A stretch of 15,890 nt of DNA, from assembly GCA_017853735.1 (NCBI GenBank), contig JAFMJA010000034.1, positions 1 through 15,890 of the forward strand, read 5' to 3'. The DNA comes from Burkholderiaceae bacterium. Lineage in GTDB: Bacteria > Pseudomonadota > Gammaproteobacteria > Burkholderiales > Burkholderiaceae_C. Below the pieces are notes generated by a model. That model was not told the origin of the DNA. It worked only from the letters and a program-made list of their open reading frames with translations, and ran no database searches. This document shows positions 14,068-15,890 of the stretch, in pieces (the stretch's first letter is position 1; each line of letters begins with the position of its first letter). The translations under genes and the position numbers were made by a program.

Positions 14068-15890
14068 ATGAGTCAGGCTTTGGCGCCCCCTTGGCGCAAG
14101 ACCTTCTGGGGCACTGCACGCTCGGTGCTGCTGGTTGCGGGCTCTTACATCACCTTTGCCGAGCTGGGCTTTTTGTTTGCCTTGCCTCCAGGCAATGTCA
14201 CTGCGGTCTGGGTGCCTTCGGGCATTGCGCTGGCCGCCATGGTGGCCCTACCCCGCTTGGGCGCGCTGGGCATCTGGCTGGGCTCTTTCGTGGCCAACCT
14301 GCTCAGCCTGGGCAGTGCGGAGGCTGCGCCCCTGGTTTGCGCGGCCATTGCCACCGGCTCGACCCTGCAGGGTGCCCTGGCCGCGACCCTGCTGCGCCGG
14401 TATGTGCTGGCGGGCGCTGTCGGGCAGGAGCCTGACATGGCGCCGAGCCAGGCGGCGCGCCGCGCAGCCCTGATCCTGATGCCCGCCTCGCTGCTGGCGG
14501 CCCTGTTGGGGGTGGGCGCGCTGGTGCTCGCTGGTTTGGCCCCAGGCGCCAATGCGGCAGAGCTGTTTGTCACCTGGTGGCTGGGCGACCTGGCCGGCAT
14601 GCTGCTGGTGGGCATGCCGTTGCTGGCTTTTCGTGCCCTGATGGCACCAGCCGCCCGTGGGCTGTTGCCAGGCGCGCTGGCCCTGGCTTTCAGCGTGGCG
14701 GGTGCAGGCTTGTTGTGCTGGGTGGTGCTGGCCCAGCAAAACCGGGCCGCGTTTGACGCGCAAATGCAAGCCCAGGCCAGCTTGCTGGCCGAAGACATGC
14801 GCAACGAGCTGGAGGCCCACGCCCTCTATGGCCGGGCCACCGGCGCGCTGATGGCAGGTGATGAAGCCATCAGCGCCGATCGCTTTGCGCGCTATAGCCA
14901 GAGCCTGCTGCAGGGCAGCACCGCGGTGAGCGCGGTGTCGTTTCTGTCGCAGGTCAGCGCCGAGCGTCGCAAGGCCTTTGAGGAGGGCCTGCGCACGCGC
15001 GGGGTGAGCCCGCCAGGCATCTGGGAGCGCGGCAGCGATGGCGCTAGGCTGCCGGCGCAGGCGCGCACCGACTATGTGCCGGTGCAGTTCATCCACCCGC
15101 TGCAGGGCAACACGGCGGCGCTGGGCTTTGACATCAGCTCCGAGCCCAGGCGTGCGCTGGCGCTGCGGCGTGCGCGCGCCAAAAATGCCGCCATCTCCAC
15201 CCCACCGCTGCGCCTGGTGCAAGATGCCGGCGCGGGCCTGTCGCTGCTGATCGTGGAGCCCGTCTGGCGCGAAACGCGCGGCGCTGCTCCGGCTGCAGCC
15301 GGGCCGCGCGAACTGAGCGGCTACTCCTCGGTGGTGATCCGGCTCAAACCACTTTTTGAGCACACCTTGCGCAGCCATGGGCTGGAGTCTTTGCAGGCCG
15401 GGCTGCTCTACCAAACTGAGCGCAAGGCCACTGCCGAGTTTGCCGCCTGGACCAGCGCTGGCGACACGCCGCCTGGGGTGCAAAGCTGGCTCAACGGCCA
15501 GCACCGCCAGGCCGACTTCGAGTTTGCCGGTGGCCACTGGCAAGTGGCGCTCAAGATGCCGGAGAGCGCCATCTGGGCCATCCGGGGCATTGGCCCCCTG
15601 CCCTGGGCGCTGCTGGGCTTGTTTCTGGTGCTGGCGATCGCCATCCTGCACCACGCCCAGGCGCAGCGCCAGCGCCAGATCGAGGTGATGCACAGCGAGG
15701 CCAGGTTTCGCAGCCTGCTCGAGTCGGCGCCCGATGCGATCGTGATCGTGGATGGGCAGGGCCACATTGTGCTGGTCAATCAGCAGGCCGAGCAGTTGTT
15801 TGGCTACCAGCGGCATGAGGTGATTGGGCAGCCAGTGGAAATTCTGGTGCCCGCGGGCGCGCGCGCCAGCCATGCCCAGCAACGGGTGAG
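14068..15890 (+). CDS. MASE1-CHASE-PAS membrane sensor protein (truncated by window edge)
   Basis: This frame starts at ATG 14068 (AGGGG at 14052-14056 upstream) and is open to the last base, giving 607 codons. Residues about 15-222 are a multi-helix MASE1 membrane domain: LPPGNVTAVWVPSGIALA (39-56) and the hallmark WWLGDLAGMLLVGMPLL (170-186). Residues about 225-505 form a periplasmic CHASE ligand-binding domain, with the typical DYVPVQFIHPLQGNTAALGF (335-354) and SEPRRALALRRA. A helix follows at about 508-527, then a short coiled linker and a PAS domain from about 542 (MHSEARFRSLLESAPDAIVI), continuing past the edge. The output module (histidine kinase, GGDEF or GGDEF-EAL) is outside the window, so its class cannot be stated. 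It has its own promoter, 160 bp after the response regulator. Confidence 0.9.
   Translation, partial: MSQALAPPWRKTFWGTARSVLLVAGSYITFAELGFLFALPPGNVTAVWVPSGIALAAMVALPRLGALGIWLGSFVANLLSLGSAEAAPLVCAAIATGSTLQGALAATLLRRYVLAGAVGQEPDMAPSQAARRAALILMPASLLAALLGVGALVLAGLAPGANAAELFVTWWLGDLAGMLLVGMPLLAFRALMAPAARGLLPGALALAFSVAGAGLLCWVVLAQQNRAAFDAQMQAQASLLAEDMRNELEAHALYGRATGALMAGDEAISADRFARYSQSLLQGSTAVSAVSFLSQVSAERRKAFEEGLRTRGVSPPGIWERGSDGARLPAQARTDYVPVQFIHPLQGNTAALGFDISSEPRRALALRRARAKNAAISTPPLRLVQDAGAGLSLLIVEPVWRETRGAAPAAAGPRELSGYSSVVIRLKPLFEHTLRSHGLESLQAGLLYQTERKATAEFAAWTSAGDTPPGVQSWLNGQHRQADFEFAGGHWQVALKMPESAIWAIRGIGPLPWALLGLFLVLAIAILHHAQAQRQRQIEVMHSEARFRSLLESAPDAIVIVDGQGHIVLVNQQAEQLFGYQRHEVIGQPVEILVPAGARASHAQQRV

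Noticed and set aside
14248..15882. Long open frame on the - strand (544 codons) opposite the MASE1-CHASE gene
   Set aside because: It is rich in Gln, His and Arg with no recognisable domain, as expected for a shadow of a GC-rich gene. The + strand frame has clear MASE1 and CHASE motifs.
1..15890. CRISPR arrays, tRNA/rRNA genes, insertion sequences, prophage or toxin-antitoxin genes
   Set aside because: I saw no regularly spaced repeat arrays, transposase or integrase motifs, cloverleaf-like segments or small paired toxin genes on either strand. Apart from the sensor cluster, the region looks like ordinary chromosomal coding DNA.

Overview
The window is GC-rich, densely coded DNA from a betaproteobacterium, most likely the Comamonadaceae/Burkholderiales. 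The grounds are a Bug-family (TctC-like) solute receptor beside a PdxA-family dehydrogenase, a bacterial cryptochrome/photolyase with an Fe-S site, and large multi-PAS sensor proteins. This placement is inference from gene content, not from a marker gene. I saw no rRNA, tRNA, CRISPR array, insertion sequence or integrase.

Layout, left to right. (1) 1-858, + strand: the C-terminal end of an Fe-S photolyase-like protein, followed 18 bp later by an exported glutathione-peroxidase-family protein. (2) 922-1889, - strand: a two-gene unit with a 4-base stop/start overlap, a DCC/DUF393 thiol-disulfide protein followed by an exported histidine phosphatase. (3) 2054-3996, + strand: a PdxA-family dehydrogenase and a Bug periplasmic receptor, probably one catabolic or uptake operon. 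(4) 4101-8034: a complete ferric-iron ABC importer (FbpABC type) in an unusual arrangement. The ATPase gene fbpC lies on the - strand, divergent from the fused permease fbpB. The binding protein fbpA is downstream of fbpB with its own promoter, which is overlapped by a good Fur box. (5) 8060-9226, - strand: an MFS transporter. (6) 9325-13907, + strand: a very large multi-PAS sensor with a HisKA_2-type kinase end, split by an in-frame TAA, and a single-domain response regulator that overlaps it by ATGA. (7) 14068 to the right edge, + strand: a second membrane sensor (MASE1-CHASE-PAS), truncated by the window, with its own promoter.

How the genes fit together: the left part is redox and photo-repair housekeeping, the middle is nutrient acquisition (an organic acid or aromatic acid, and iron), and the right third is a signalling cluster. 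The most notable observation is the sensor kinase at 9325-13512. Its two open frames lie in the same phase, separated only by one stop codon inside the fifth PAS domain. The gene is therefore either a recent nonsense mutant (or sequencing error) or a split sensor/kinase pair. Other items worth checking are the PdxA relative that lacks the usual substrate motif, and short direct repeats with helical-turn spacing in two divergent intergenic regions.
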